Source of the DNA: Nevskia sp.
GTDB lineage: Bacteria; Pseudomonadota; Gammaproteobacteria; Nevskiales; Nevskiaceae
NCBI GenBank assembly: GCA_019689635.1
Contig: JADGHB010000013.1
Coordinates: forward strand, 1 to 64,000
Reading direction: 5' to 3'
Length of the DNA: 64,000 bases
Shown one piece after another: positions 26,165 through 37,170 of the stretch; position 1 is the first letter of the stretch; every line of letters starts with the position of its first letter. The translations under genes were made by a program, and so were the position numbers. The notes below the pieces were generated by a model. It worked only from the letters and a program-made list of their open reading frames with translations, was not told the origin of the DNA and ran no database searches.

Positions 26165-27870
26165 TTCGTGGCGAGGCTTAAGTTTGGCGTTCCGGGATCG
26201 GAACGGAGGTTGGACAACACCAGCAGCGTCTGTTTCCCGGCGATGCCGTCGGCGGCCAATCCGTGCGCGCTCTGAAACTGCAGGAGCGCGGCACGCAGTG
26301 CGGAATCATAAACCGGCGAAGGCGAAGGGTCCGGCGCATCCCCGGCGATTTGGGCCAGGGTCTTGCGCAGCCACAGCACGTCGGCGCCGCGGCTGCCGGG
26401 GCCGATGCGCGCGGCTGCGATCGGCTTCCGCCACAGCAGCAGGAATTCCCCGTTCCACAAGGCGTCGAGCTGGTCCAGGCCGTAACGCAGCGGTCCCCGC
26501 GGGGTGTCGAGTACAGCATGCGCGCCGTCCAGCCCGCGCAACAAGACGTATTGCACCTGGGCGGGCGTCGGATTCAGGGTCAGGATCGCCGGCCGATTGA
26601 GCGCGGAGAGTTCGTTCCAGTCGCCGCTGCCCTTGTAGCACTCCAGATGCCGTTGCGCGAGCGCGGCGCAGACGTTCTCGCCGCTGGGAATGGTGAGGCC
26701 CGGATCCCACAACCCGATCAGGCGCTCCATCAACTGCGGCAGCGGCTCGGCGCTGGCGCGCAGCGCGCCCAGGTCGGCATCCAGCGCCGCGCCGTCGGCC
26801 GGCTGGGCCGCGTCTGCCGCGGGCGCGGCGGCGGCCTTCGCCGCCCCGTCGGCGGGCGTTTTCGCATCGGTCGCCGGCGCGGGTTGCGCGGCCGCCGCGG
26901 TGGCTCCCGTGACGGCCGGCGGATGGGGCTGGCCGTCCAGCATCTGGCGCAACAGCACGGCGGCGACGATCAGCGCCGCCAGCGCCAGCGTGCCCTCGAT
27001 CCAGCGCACGCCCGGCCGCCGCAGGCGGGCGAACCGGCCGCGCCAGCGCGAGGCCGGGCGCTGCACGCCCAGCGCTTCGGCGGCGGCGCGCTCGACGATC
27101 TCGGCGCCGACCGTGCGCAGGCCGCGGGCGTAGGCGCCGAGCAAAGCGCGGTCGCACAGGATGTTGATCTGGCGGGGCACGCCGCGCGCGTGGCGGTGCA
27201 CGCGGCGCATCGCCGCGGCGGTGAACAGGTCGGCGGCGCCGCCGGCCACGCGCAGGCGGTGGACGATGTATTGCGAGGTTTCCTGCGCGGTCAAGGGCGT
27301 GAGGTGGTAACGCGCGGTGATGCGCGAGGCGAGCTGGCGCAGCTCCGGGCGCGCGAGCAGCTCGATCAGCTCGGGTTGACCGATGAGCATGATGCGCAGC
27401 AGCTTTTCCTTGTCGGTCTCCAGGTTGGTGAGCAGGCGCACCTGTTCCAGCACCGCCGGATCGAGGTTTTGCGCCTCGTCGATGATCAGCACCGTGCGCC
27501 GGCCGGCGGCGTGCGTGGCCAGCAGATGCGCGTTGAGCGCGTCCACCAGCGCCTTGATCGAGGTCGCCGGTTGGTCGTAGGCCACGCCCAGCTCGTCGCA
27601 GATCGACTGCACGAACTCCAGCTCGTTCTGGCGCGGGTTGTGGATCGTGGCCACGTCCACCTGATCCAGCTTCTGCGCGAGCAGGGTGCGCACGATGGTG
27701 GTCTTGCCGGTGCCGACCTCGCCGGTGAGCTGCACGAAGCCGCCGTACTGGCCCGTGCCGTAGAGCAGGTGGCCGAGCGCCTCCTGGTGGCGGGCGCTCA
27801 GGTACAGGAAGGCGGGATCCGGCGCGATCGAGAACGGCGGTTCGCGGAGGTTGAAATGGGCCAGGTACAC
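26161..27870 (-). CDS. gspA: GspA/ExeA-like ATPase with C-terminal peptidoglycan-binding domain
   Basis: A 569-residue inner-membrane protein. The cytoplasmic AAA domain has Walker A GEVGTGKT (about 50-57) and Walker B LIIDEAQNL. One membrane helix lies near 305-325. The periplasmic part holds an Ala/Pro linker, a C39-peptidase-like fold (GENVCAALAQRHL, NRPAILTL, LLWRKP) and a PG_binding_1 domain (LWLRKTLAQIAG, ALLQFQSAHGLAADGIAG). It pairs with GspB to assemble the type II secretin. The GTG at 27870 gives the standard start (Met-YLAHFNLREPPFSIAPDP). The longer in-frame reading goes through a hairpin repeat and is rejected. Confidence 0.9.
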   Translation of the reverse strand: MYLAHFNLREPPFSIAPDPAFLYLSARHQEALGHLLYGTGQYGGFVQLTGEVGTGKTTIVRTLLAQKLDQVDVATIHNPRQNELEFVQSICDELGVAYDQPATSIKALVDALNAHLLATHAAGRRTVLIIDEAQNLDPAVLEQVRLLTNLETDKEKLLRIMLIGQPELIELLARPELRQLASRITARYHLTPLTAQETSQYIVHRLRVAGGAADLFTAAAMRRVHRHARGVPRQINILCDRALLGAYARGLRTVGAEIVERAAAEALGVQRPASRWRGRFARLRRPGVRWIEGTLALAALIVAAVLLRQMLDGQPHPPAVTGATAAAAQPAPATDAKTPADGAAKAAAAPAADAAQPADGAALDADLGALRASAEPLPQLMERLIGLWDPGLTIPSGENVCAALAQRHLECYKGSGDWNELSALNRPAILTLNPTPAQVQYVLLRGLDGAHAVLDTPRGPLRYGLDQLDALWNGEFLLLWRKPIAAARIGPGSRGADVLWLRKTLAQIAGDAPDPSPSPVYDSALRAALLQFQSAHGLAADGIAGKQTLLVLSNLRSDPGTPNLSLATK

Positions 27871-27915
27871 GGCGTGGGCGGCGGGGCGAGCGGAAATCCT
27901 GCGCGAGTATAGGCC

Positions 27916-28080
27916 AGCAGGCTGATGAAAAACTCGTTTTTCATCAGCCTGCGCTTGGCACATGGAAGTGCCAACGCGAATCAAGCGCCTCAAGCGCTTG
28001 ATTCGCGGGAGCGTAGAAAAGTCACGCCTTTTCGGAGCGACCCTGAAAAAGTCCAGGGAAGGACTTTTTCAGCCTGCTAG
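27916..28080 (+). repeat. Five-hairpin intergenic repeat, family 2, copy E
   Basis: A 165-bp element of five near-perfect hairpins: AGGCTGATGAAAAA/TTTTTCATCAGCCT; TTGGCAC/GTGCCAA; CGCGAATCAAGCGC/GCGCTTGATTCGCG; GAAAAG/CTTTTC; and CTGAAAAAGTCC/GGACTTTTTCAG. The outer ends AGCAGGCTGA and TCAGCCTGCT are also inverted repeats. It lies 8 bp from the astB stop and 45 bp upstream of gspA. The central hairpin is shared with family 1. Confidence 0.9.
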
Positions 28081-28088
28081 AGCGTCGC

Positions 28089-29420
28089 TCAGCGCTGGAA
28101 ATCGTAGAGCGATCCCAGGTTCAACATCTGCGTCAGCTCGTCGAGCGCGGCGCGCGATTCCTCAAGTAGCCGGGGATCGGCCAGATCGGCGGGCACGAGG
28201 CGATCACGGTAATGGCGGCACACCCAGGCATGAAGCCTGGCGTACAGCGCGCCGTCCAGCCACACCCGCGGATTGACCGCGGCGCGTTCGGCTTCGGTCA
28301 GCACCACGCGCAGGCGCAGGCAGGCCGGCCCGCCGCCGTTGCGCATGGATTGCCGCAAGTCGAAGACCTTGACGCCGGCGATCGGATTGAGCGGATCGGC
28401 GAGCAGGCGCTGGATGCAGGCCCACACGCGCGGATGCTCCTGGCATTCTTGCGCGACGATCAGCCACATCGCCCCGTCCGGCGCGGACACGAGTTGGCCA
28501 TTGAACAGATAGGAAGACACCGCCTCGGCGAGGGAAACCTCGTCCTCGGCGATCTCGATGACGCGGGCCGAGGGCAGGTGGCGCAGCACCCAGTCCTTGA
28601 GCGCGCGCGGGTCGGTGTAGGCGCGCTCGTGGCACAGCAGGAGATCGCGGTTGCCGACCGCGATCACGTCGTTGTGGAACACGCCCGCGTCGATGGCCTG
28701 CGGCGCCTGCTGGGCGAAATGGCAGCGCACGGGGTCCAGGCGGTGCAGGCGCGCGAGCGCTTCGCAGGCGGCGCGCGTCTGCCGCGCCGGGAATTTCTGC
28801 GGCCGCGGCTCGTTTTCGGCGCCGCGTCCGTACACGAACAGTTCCAGGCCCGGTGCGCCGTAATCCGTGCACAGGCGGGTGTGGTTGGCGGCGCCCTCGT
28901 CGCCCAGGCCGGGCGTGGCCGGCAGCGGATCGTGGTGGACGAAGTGGCGCGGATCGGGGAAGGTGGCCTTGAGCGCGCGCGCGGTGGTTTCCGGCTCGAT
29001 GGCGCGATGCAGATGCGTGGCGAGGTTGGCGGGCGTGAAGTGCAGCTTGCCGTCCGCGCAATCGGCGCTGGGCGAGACGGTCGCGGCGTTGGCGGTCCAC
29101 ATCGGCGAGGCCGAGGCCATCGCGGCGAGCAGGTCCGGCGCCTCGAGGCTCGCTTTGAACAGCACTTCGGCGTCGGTGCCGGAAAAGCCCAGGCGCCGCA
29201 GCGTCGGCAGGTGCGGTCGTTCGTGGGGCGGCAGCACGCCCTGCGCCAGGCCGAGATCGGCCAGCGCTTTCATTTTGATCAGCCCCTGCAGCGCCGCCTC
29301 GCGCGGGTTGGACGGCGTCTCCGCGTGCCTGGCCGAGGCGAGATTGCCGTAGGCGAGGCCCGCGTAGTTGTGCGTGGGCCCGACCAGGCCGTCGAAGTTG
29401 GCTTCTACCGTTGCGCTCAC
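28089..29420 (-). CDS. astB: N-succinylarginine dihydrolase
   Basis: A 443-residue enzyme of the amidinotransferase (pentein) fold. It hydrolyses N2-succinylarginine to succinylornithine, ammonia and CO2, the second step of arginine succinyltransferase catabolism. AstB motifs are [66 protein letters not shown] and [14 protein letters not shown] (catalytic Cys region). The start is GTG 29420. It is the last gene of the minus-strand run containing astA and astD, 70 bp after astD. Confidence 0.96.
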   Translation of the reverse strand: MSATVEANFDGLVGPTHNYAGLAYGNLASARHAETPSNPREAALQGLIKMKALADLGLAQGVLPPHERPHLPTLRRLGFSGTDAEVLFKASLEAPDLLAAMASASPMWTANAATVSPSADCADGKLHFTPANLATHLHRAIEPETTARALKATFPDPRHFVHHDPLPATPGLGDEGAANHTRLCTDYGAPGLELFVYGRGAENEPRPQKFPARQTRAACEALARLHRLDPVRCHFAQQAPQAIDAGVFHNDVIAVGNRDLLLCHERAYTDPRALKDWVLRHLPSARVIEIAEDEVSLAEAVSSYLFNGQLVSAPDGAMWLIVAQECQEHPRVWACIQRLLADPLNPIAGVKVFDLRQSMRNGGGPACLRLRVVLTEAERAAVNPRVWLDGALYARLHAWVCRHYRDRLVPADLADPRLLEESRAALDELTQMLNLGSLYDFQR

Positions 29421-29490
29421 GAGTCAGCTTCGCCTGTGCGGATGCGCGCGAACGCTTCGCGTCGCTTGATGCGCGTTGCGGGCAGCCGGT

Positions 29491-31766
<2,276 letters not shown>

Positions 31767-31778
31767 GGCTTCACGGTT

Positions 31779-32789
31779 TCACAGATCCACCACACGCACC
31801 GGATCGCCCGGCTTCACGCCCAGCGCCGCCGCCGCTTCTTCGGACAGCGCGGCCGTCGCGGGATCGGGCACGAGCTCGGCGAGCACGCAGCGGAAATCGC
31901 CCAGGCGCTCGTTGGCGACGAGGTGCGGAGCACCACCGCCGGCCTTGCCGATGCGCGTTTCCAGCACCCGCGAGCGCTTGATCGAGCGCACCTCGGCGGT
32001 AGGCGCCTCGACCGTCGGGCCGCCGTCGAAGATGTCGATGTAGTTCTGGTAACGAAAACCTTCCTGCTCCAGGAGGCGCAGGGCGGGCGCGGTCTGCGGA
32101 TGCACTTTGCCCATCACCGCGCGCGCTTCCGGCGGCAACAGCACGGTGTAGATCGGATGCGCGGGCATCAGCTCGGCGATGAAGGCCTTGTTGCCCATGC
32201 CCACGACGTGTTCGGCGCGATCGTAGTCGATGGTGAAGAAGTGCCGGCCCAGCCCTTCCCAGAACGGCGAGCGGCCGTGCTCGTCGGAAACGCCGCGCAT
32301 CTCGGCGATGAGCTTGTCGGCGAAGCGCGCGCGGTGCGCGGCGATGAACAGGAAACGCGACTTGGACAGCAGATGGCCGTTGCCGCCGGAGCGGAAATCG
32401 GGTCGCAGGTACAGCGAGCACAGCACGCTCGCACCGGTGTAGTCGTTGGACAGATACAGCGTCGGCGTGCGGTTGTACACGCCCAGCTCGCGGCTGGCGT
32501 GTACGGTGAGACCGACGTGGTAGTTGTAGAACGGCTCGTCGAGACCGCAAGCGGCCTCCACCGCGCAGCAGCCGCCGACCACCCCGCGCGCCGGATCTTC
32601 GAGCACGAACAGGTAACGCTGGTGTCCGGGCTCCGTCACGTGCGCGGCGAACGATCGTTCCGACAGCTCGATTTTTTTCGCCAGGAACTCGCGCACCGGC
32701 GGCAGCGAGGTGAAGCCGGCGCCGGCGGTCTGCGCCATGTGCAGCAGCGCGTCGAGGTCGTCGGAACGGATCGGCCGGATGTAGAGCAT
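31779..32789 (-). CDS. astA: Arginine N-succinyltransferase
   Basis: A 336-residue single-polypeptide AstA that transfers succinyl from succinyl-CoA to arginine, the first step of the AST pathway. Motifs are YIRPIRSDDLDALLHMAQ, GFTSLPP, LYLRPDFRSGGNGHLLSKSR, FWEGLGRHFF and EGFRYQNYIDIFDGGPTVEA. ATG 32789 is set by homology of the first residues. It starts 8 bp after the GT9 gene ends and is followed 12 bp later by the DUF218 gene. Confidence 0.96.
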   Translation of the reverse strand: MLYIRPIRSDDLDALLHMAQTAGAGFTSLPPVREFLAKKIELSERSFAAHVTEPGHQRYLFVLEDPARGVVGGCCAVEAACGLDEPFYNYHVGLTVHASRELGVYNRTPTLYLSNDYTGASVLCSLYLRPDFRSGGNGHLLSKSRFLFIAAHRARFADKLIAEMRGVSDEHGRSPFWEGLGRHFFTIDYDRAEHVVGMGNKAFIAELMPAHPIYTVLLPPEARAVMGKVHPQTAPALRLLEQEGFRYQNYIDIFDGGPTVEAPTAEVRSIKRSRVLETRIGKAGGGAPHLVANERLGDFRCVLAELVPDPATAALSEEAAAALGVKPGDPVRVVDL

Positions 32790-32797
32790 GGCCCTGC

Positions 32798-33868
32798 TTA
32801 TACCATCGCCTGCGCTGCCGCGGGCAGGGTGGCGAGCAGTTCGCGCGCGGCCGCCACGATCGCCGAGTTGTCGATTCCGTGCAGGGCGTCGGGCGCGCCG
32901 CCTTCGACCACGAAGCTGCGATGCCGCGGGCCGTCGGGCCGGTATTCCGCGAGCGTGGGATTGACGCGAAACCAGCTCACCGAGGGCGTGCCCAGCAGCA
33001 CCGCCAGATGCAGCGGGCCGGTGTCGCCGGACAGGTGCAGCACGGCCTCGCCGACCAGGGCGGCGAGCGCATCCGCGCTCAGCGTGCCGATCTCCACGCG
33101 CCAGGGCGTGAACGAAAGGCCTTCGAGGATCGCGCGCATGCGCGTGCGCTCGCGTTCGGTGTCGCGCGCGGACAGGGCGAGGCGGTACTGCGGAAACTCC
33201 CCGTGCAGGCGTTCCAGGAGCGCGCAGACCTGCGCGATCGGCAACTCTCTTTGCGGCGCGCCGGCGCAGGGACTCAAGTGCAGATAGGTCTTGCGGTCGG
33301 CCGGGCTCAGGCCGGCCGCGCGTCGCGCCGCTGCATCGAGCTCGGCCCGGAACTCGCCGTCGCCCTCGATCCCGGCCTGGGCGAGGCATTGCAGCCATTG
33401 GCGGTACATCGGCGTTTCGAGATGCGGGTATTCCATCAATTCGGTGTGCAGATAACGCCAGCCGCGCTTGTGGTCTTCCAGCGGGCGCCGTCCCAAGCGC
33501 GCCGCTGCGCCGCTGGCGAAAGCCAGCAGGCTGGCATGATTGGAGCCGGTCAGATTGATGCACACCTCGTCGCGGCGCCGCCGCAGCTGGCGCATCAGCC
33601 GCCACAGGCGCCGCGACAGGCCGACCTTGCCGCCGTCGTAGGCCAGGATCTCGTCCACGCCCGGGGCCAGCCGCAGCAGCGCGCAGGAATGGGCCGGCGA
33701 CAGCACGGCCAGATGCGCCTGCGGATACGCCGCGCGGATCGCGCGCAGGGCGGGGAAGCTGTGCGCCACGTCGCCCAGGCCGCCAAGCTGGATCACCAGC
33801 ACGCGCCGCGCGTGGCGAGTACGAGCGGCGAAGTCGGACGTCACGCGCGGGGCGGGGCTCAGTCGCAT
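32798..33868 (-). CDS. Glycosyltransferase family 9 (heptosyltransferase-like)
   Basis: A 356-residue GT9 protein. It has the N-terminal RRVLVIQLGGLGDVAHSFPAL signature, VCINLTGSNHAS, YLHLSPCAGAPQRELP and the C-terminal nucleotide-sugar region HLSGDTGPLHLAVLLGTPSV. These enzymes add heptose or similar sugars to lipopolysaccharide core using ADP-sugars. The deacetylase and GT4 genes directly upstream support a lipopolysaccharide or surface glycan role. It begins 4 bp after the polysaccharide deacetylase gene ends. Confidence 0.88.
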   Translation of the reverse strand: MRLSPAPRVTSDFAARTRHARRVLVIQLGGLGDVAHSFPALRAIRAAYPQAHLAVLSPAHSCALLRLAPGVDEILAYDGGKVGLSRRLWRLMRQLRRRRDEVCINLTGSNHASLLAFASGAAARLGRRPLEDHKRGWRYLHTELMEYPHLETPMYRQWLQCLAQAGIEGDGEFRAELDAAARRAAGLSPADRKTYLHLSPCAGAPQRELPIAQVCALLERLHGEFPQYRLALSARDTERERTRMRAILEGLSFTPWRVEIGTLSADALAALVGEAVLHLSGDTGPLHLAVLLGTPSVSWFRVNPTLAEYRPDGPRHRSFVVEGGAPDALHGIDNSAIVAAARELLATLPAAAQAMV

Positions 33869-33872
33869 GGCT

Positions 33873-34622
33873 TCATCCGAACAGGCGCCGGCGCAGCTCG
33901 CGCAGGCCGAACGACGGGTAGCGCGCCTGGATGCGCTTGAGTTCGAAGGGCGAAGCGCCGGAATCGTTGATCCCGAAAGCCGTGGTGCAGGCGCTCGCGT
34001 AACCGGCCTCGATCACCCAATCGCGCACCGCCGGGTTCCAGTCGCCGTAGGGATAGCAGAAGTGCCGGATGGGGACGCCGAACAGGTCTTCCAGTTTCTT
34101 CTTGCTGGCGAAGATCTCCTCGCGCGCCCGTGCCGGCGGGACCTGCGTCAGCCGCACATGGCTCAAGCCATGCGAGCCGATGGCCTGACCGGCGGCGAGC
34201 CACTCGCGTAGCTGCGCGCGATCCATGAGCGCCTCCGGCGCCTCGCCTTGGCGCACGTCCCAGTCGTTGCGACCGCCGATGGCCTCGGCGACCACGTACT
34301 GGATGGCCGGAAAGCCGTACTGCTTCAGCACCGGCAGGCCGTGCACGAGCACGTTGACGTAAGCGTCGTCGAAAGTGAGCACGATGCGCCGCTCAGGCCG
34401 AGCCAGCGCCGCGGGCAGCTCGTCGAGCGTGGCGCCGCGATAGCCGGCCGCGCGCAGCTCGGCGAGCTGGCGCGCAAAGCGCCGCGCGCTCACGTACAGA
34501 CCCTTGAGCTTGACGCGGCGCGGGCGCGGGCCGAGCTTGTGATACATCAGGATCGGCAGGCCGCCGCGGAACCACTCGCGGAACGGCGCGAGCGAGACAT
34601 ACACCGCAGGCGGCGTTCTCAC
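33873..34622 (-). CDS. Polysaccharide deacetylase (NodB-like, CE4)
   Basis: A 249-residue CE4 enzyme. Motif 1 is LTFDDAYVNV (metal and base Asp), motif 2 is SHGLSHVRL (HxxxH metal ligands), and FCYPYGDWN is motif 3. The N-terminus (GGLPILMYHKLG) is typical of PgaB/XynB-type deacetylases. No clear signal peptide is present, so it may act on a cytoplasmic glycolipid intermediate. The start is GTG 34622, overlapping the GT4 stop (GTGA). The longer frame upstream is a shadow of the GT4 gene. Confidence 0.85.
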   Translation of the reverse strand: MRTPPAVYVSLAPFREWFRGGLPILMYHKLGPRPRRVKLKGLYVSARRFARQLAELRAAGYRGATLDELPAALARPERRIVLTFDDAYVNVLVHGLPVLKQYGFPAIQYVVAEAIGGRNDWDVRQGEAPEALMDRAQLREWLAAGQAIGSHGLSHVRLTQVPPARAREEIFASKKKLEDLFGVPIRHFCYPYGDWNPAVRDWVIEAGYASACTTAFGINDSGASPFELKRIQARYPSFGLRELRRRLFG

Positions 34623-35737
34623 GCGGCGGCTTCCAGGATGTGTCGGTACAGCGCGCGGGCGCGCTGCGCGTAATGACGGCGATCGAAGCGCGCGCGGACG
34701 TGTTCGCGGCCCGCCTGGCCGAGCCGCGCGCGCAGCGCCGTGTCGGCTCCCAGCCGCCACATCGCCTCGGCGAGCGCCACCACGTCGCGCGGCGGAGTCA
34801 ACAGGCCGTGCTGGTTTTCGACGAAGGCCTCGGGGATGCCGTCGAGGCGGCTGGCGATCACCGGTTTGCCGCAGGCGAGCGCTTCCCACAGCACCAGGCC
34901 CAGCGCCTCGCTGCCCAGGGCGGGATGGACCAGCACGTCGAGCGCGCCATAGACCGGCGCGATGTCGTCCTGGAAGGGAATGAACGCGACGCGCCCGGCG
35001 AGGTCGGCGTGCTGCGCACGCGCCCGTAGCGCGGGCATGAGCGAGCCGTCGCCCGCGATCAGAAAGCGCGCGTTCGGCAGCCGCTCACGCAAGCGCGCCG
35101 CGGCGTCCAGGAACAGCAACTGTCCCTTGCCTTCCGGCACCTGCGCCCAGCCGATCACGGCGAAAACGACGTGGTTTGCGTCCCAGCCGAGCCGGGTGCG
35201 CAGCTTTGCGCCGGGCTGCGCGACGGCGGCGGGACTGAAGCGTTCGCCGTCGATGCCGCCGTAGAGCAGATGCAGGCGTTTTTCGTTGCCGGGACATTGC
35301 GCTCGCAGCACGCGCAACACCGCTTGCGAAGCGGCTGCCAAGTGCGCGAGCTTCGGCAAATAGCGCGCACTGCTACGCGACAATGCCGTCATCAGATGCC
35401 GCGACAGCAGGCAACGGTCGCCGATGCCGCCAAGCCGCGCGGCCAGCGCGGCCACCCAGTAGTCGCGGCCGTGGTGGGCGTGAACCAGATCGATACGCTG
35501 TCGGCGGATCAGCCGCGCGAGCGCGAGGCCGGCGCCGAGCTTGCCGCCGGAAAGCGCGACGAGCTTCAGTCCGGGAATGGCGCGCGCCTGGGCTGCCAGC
35601 CGCGCGTTTTCCGGCACGGCCAGCGTCACCTCCACGTTCTCCTCCGGCAGCGCACGGCACAGCTCCAGCGTCTGGCTGTCCACCCCGCCGCCCTGAAAAA
35701 TGGAGTTCACCTGCAGCACCCGCAGGGGCTCGCTCAC
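34619..35737 (-). CDS. Glycosyltransferase family 4
   Basis: A 372-residue GT-B enzyme. The acceptor domain has SIFQGGGVDSQTLELCRAL and VHAHHGRDYWVAAL. The donor domain has VIGWAQVPEGKGQLLFLDAA, FLIAGDGSLM and the retaining GT4 E-x7-E motif (EALGLVLWE). GTG 35737 is preceded by GGAG at 7 nt. It is the first gene of a tight minus-strand run that continues through deacetylase, GT9 and the ast genes. The sugar and acceptor cannot be read from the sequence; lipopolysaccharide core or O-antigen is the likely setting. Confidence 0.87.
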   Translation of the reverse strand: MSEPLRVLQVNSIFQGGGVDSQTLELCRALPEENVEVTLAVPENARLAAQARAIPGLKLVALSGGKLGAGLALARLIRRQRIDLVHAHHGRDYWVAALAARLGGIGDRCLLSRHLMTALSRSSARYLPKLAHLAAASQAVLRVLRAQCPGNEKRLHLLYGGIDGERFSPAAVAQPGAKLRTRLGWDANHVVFAVIGWAQVPEGKGQLLFLDAAARLRERLPNARFLIAGDGSLMPALRARAQHADLAGRVAFIPFQDDIAPVYGALDVLVHPALGSEALGLVLWEALACGKPVIASRLDGIPEAFVENQHGLLTPPRDVVALAEAMWRLGADTALRARLGQAGREHVRARFDRRHYAQRARALYRHILEAAA

Positions 35738-35928
35738 CGAGCGCTCCAGTGAATTCCGATCCGGGACGGGGATCGCCGCAGGAGAGGAGCAGGACAAAGA
35801 GCGCTGGCATTGCGTGTGTCACGCGCGATCTGCGTCGACATTGCGAAACTCATCAATGAACGTTCCGCGAAAGTGCACAAGGACATGGCCGGGCCCGTGC
35901 ACGTTGCTGCAGTGGCTCGCAGGGCCAC

Positions 35929-37131
35929 TTACGGTTGAAGTCCCGACTTGACGACCACCCAGTTGCCGCCGCCGGCGTCCTGCGTCGTGGCGAGAATCCC
36001 GGTTATGGAGTTTCGATCATGGGTACAGGCACCCGCCAGGCTACCGTCGATGCGGGCATCCAGCCGCAACTTGCCGCCTTTGCGGGTCAGGACGGGCGGA
36101 TCGATTGAGTCCAGTTCCAGGGCAACGCAGCCGGTACCGATCCGCGTGGTGGTGCTGGAGCCACCGATATCCGCCGGCGTGATCAGCAACAAGGGTCGGC
36201 CGGCGGCACCGAGCGACACGTCGGGCTGCTGGACAGTGGCGTGGCCCAGCTCGCTGGCCACGACTTGGTTGGCCAGCAGCCCGACATACCGCCAGGTCCA
36301 GCTCGTGGGCGCGCCGACGGGTACGGTCGCGAACACTTGCACTGTCGAGTTCGCCGGATCAAGCGTCGAGCCGTTGAAGGCCAGGCACTCCACCACCAGG
36401 TATAGCGTGCCGTTCTGTGCGAACAGCGCCGGGTTGTTGAGCAGGGCGCAACGCTGGATCGGCAGTCCGGCGAGTTGATCGAGTCGCGCCGCCGGGTGAT
36501 AGACGTCGGCCGTCGTCGAAACCCCGAGCACGGTTTCCGGCGCGCTAGCCAGCGCCGTGGGCGATTCTGCCGCGCCAATGCGGACGTGCCAACTGGTCGA
36601 GTACTTGGGGTTGTAGCCCGTCTTGGGCTCGAGGAAATAGCGCAGATGCGCGCCGTACCAGGTAATGGTGGACCCGTTGCTCAAGGTTGCGAACGAAGGG
36701 GTTTCGGAGCTGATGATGCCGTTTTCCCCGCTGCCCTCGGGATCGGTCGCCGCAACATCCGGCCATAAGGTGCCCACGAAGCTGAAGGTAGCGCCGCCGT
36801 CGTCGCTACGCGCAAGATGAGTGCCCACCGCGGCCATTTGCACGGCACTGCCATTCGGCGCTTGTCCCGGCACGACGTGCGGCCAGGAATAAGCAAGCCA
36901 GATTCGGCCCGGCACCGCCGGGTCGGATGCGATCGCGGGGTCGGCGAAGCCGCGGAAGCTCCCGGAGCTGCCGGCAGGAGCCGGGGCGTCGCCGGAAATG
37001 GAGAGCGGCGGGCAGTCGGCGCCGGGGCAAGCCACATCTGGTGGAGGTGGCGCTGTCGTGACACCGCTACCGCCGCCGCAGGCGGTCAGGCTCCACGGCA
37101 GCAGGCCCGCAAGTAATAACGAATTGCGCAT
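35929..37131 (-). CDS. Lipoprotein with sialidase/BNR-like beta-propeller fold
   Basis: A 400-residue exported protein. The N-terminus MRNSLLLAGLLPWSLTACGGG ends in a lipobox (LTAC), so it should be a lipoprotein. The body has an Asp-box-like motif SDDGGATFSFVG and repeated beta-strand pieces (IWLAYSWPHVV, FAQNGTLYLVVEC), as in sialidase-type propellers. No catalytic residues for sialidase activity are evident. Its G+C content and codon use look slightly lower than those of its neighbours. ATG 37131 is preferred over the GTG 9 bp upstream. It is separated by 191 bp from the GT4 gene. Function unknown. Confidence 0.72.
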   Translation of the reverse strand: MRNSLLLAGLLPWSLTACGGGSGVTTAPPPPDVACPGADCPPLSISGDAPAPAGSSGSFRGFADPAIASDPAVPGRIWLAYSWPHVVPGQAPNGSAVQMAAVGTHLARSDDGGATFSFVGTLWPDVAATDPEGSGENGIISSETPSFATLSNGSTITWYGAHLRYFLEPKTGYNPKYSTSWHVRIGAAESPTALASAPETVLGVSTTADVYHPAARLDQLAGLPIQRCALLNNPALFAQNGTLYLVVECLAFNGSTLDPANSTVQVFATVPVGAPTSWTWRYVGLLANQVVASELGHATVQQPDVSLGAAGRPLLLITPADIGGSSTTTRIGTGCVALELDSIDPPVLTRKGGKLRLDARIDGSLAGACTHDRNSITGILATTQDAGGGNWVVVKSGLQP

Positions 37132-37170
37132 GACGGGCACCCTGTCTTGCGAGCAGAGTTTATCAGGACA

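Noticed and set aside
27871-27993. N-terminal extension of the GspA-like protein through the repeat
   Set aside because: The extra residues come from the hairpin element. The GTG at 27870 gives the standard family start.
35373-35822. Lipoprotein-like start (MTHAMPALFVLLLSC) upstream of the GT4 gene
   Set aside because: The frame soon becomes Arg/Gly-rich and overlaps the GT4 gene, which has clear catalytic motifs in another frame.
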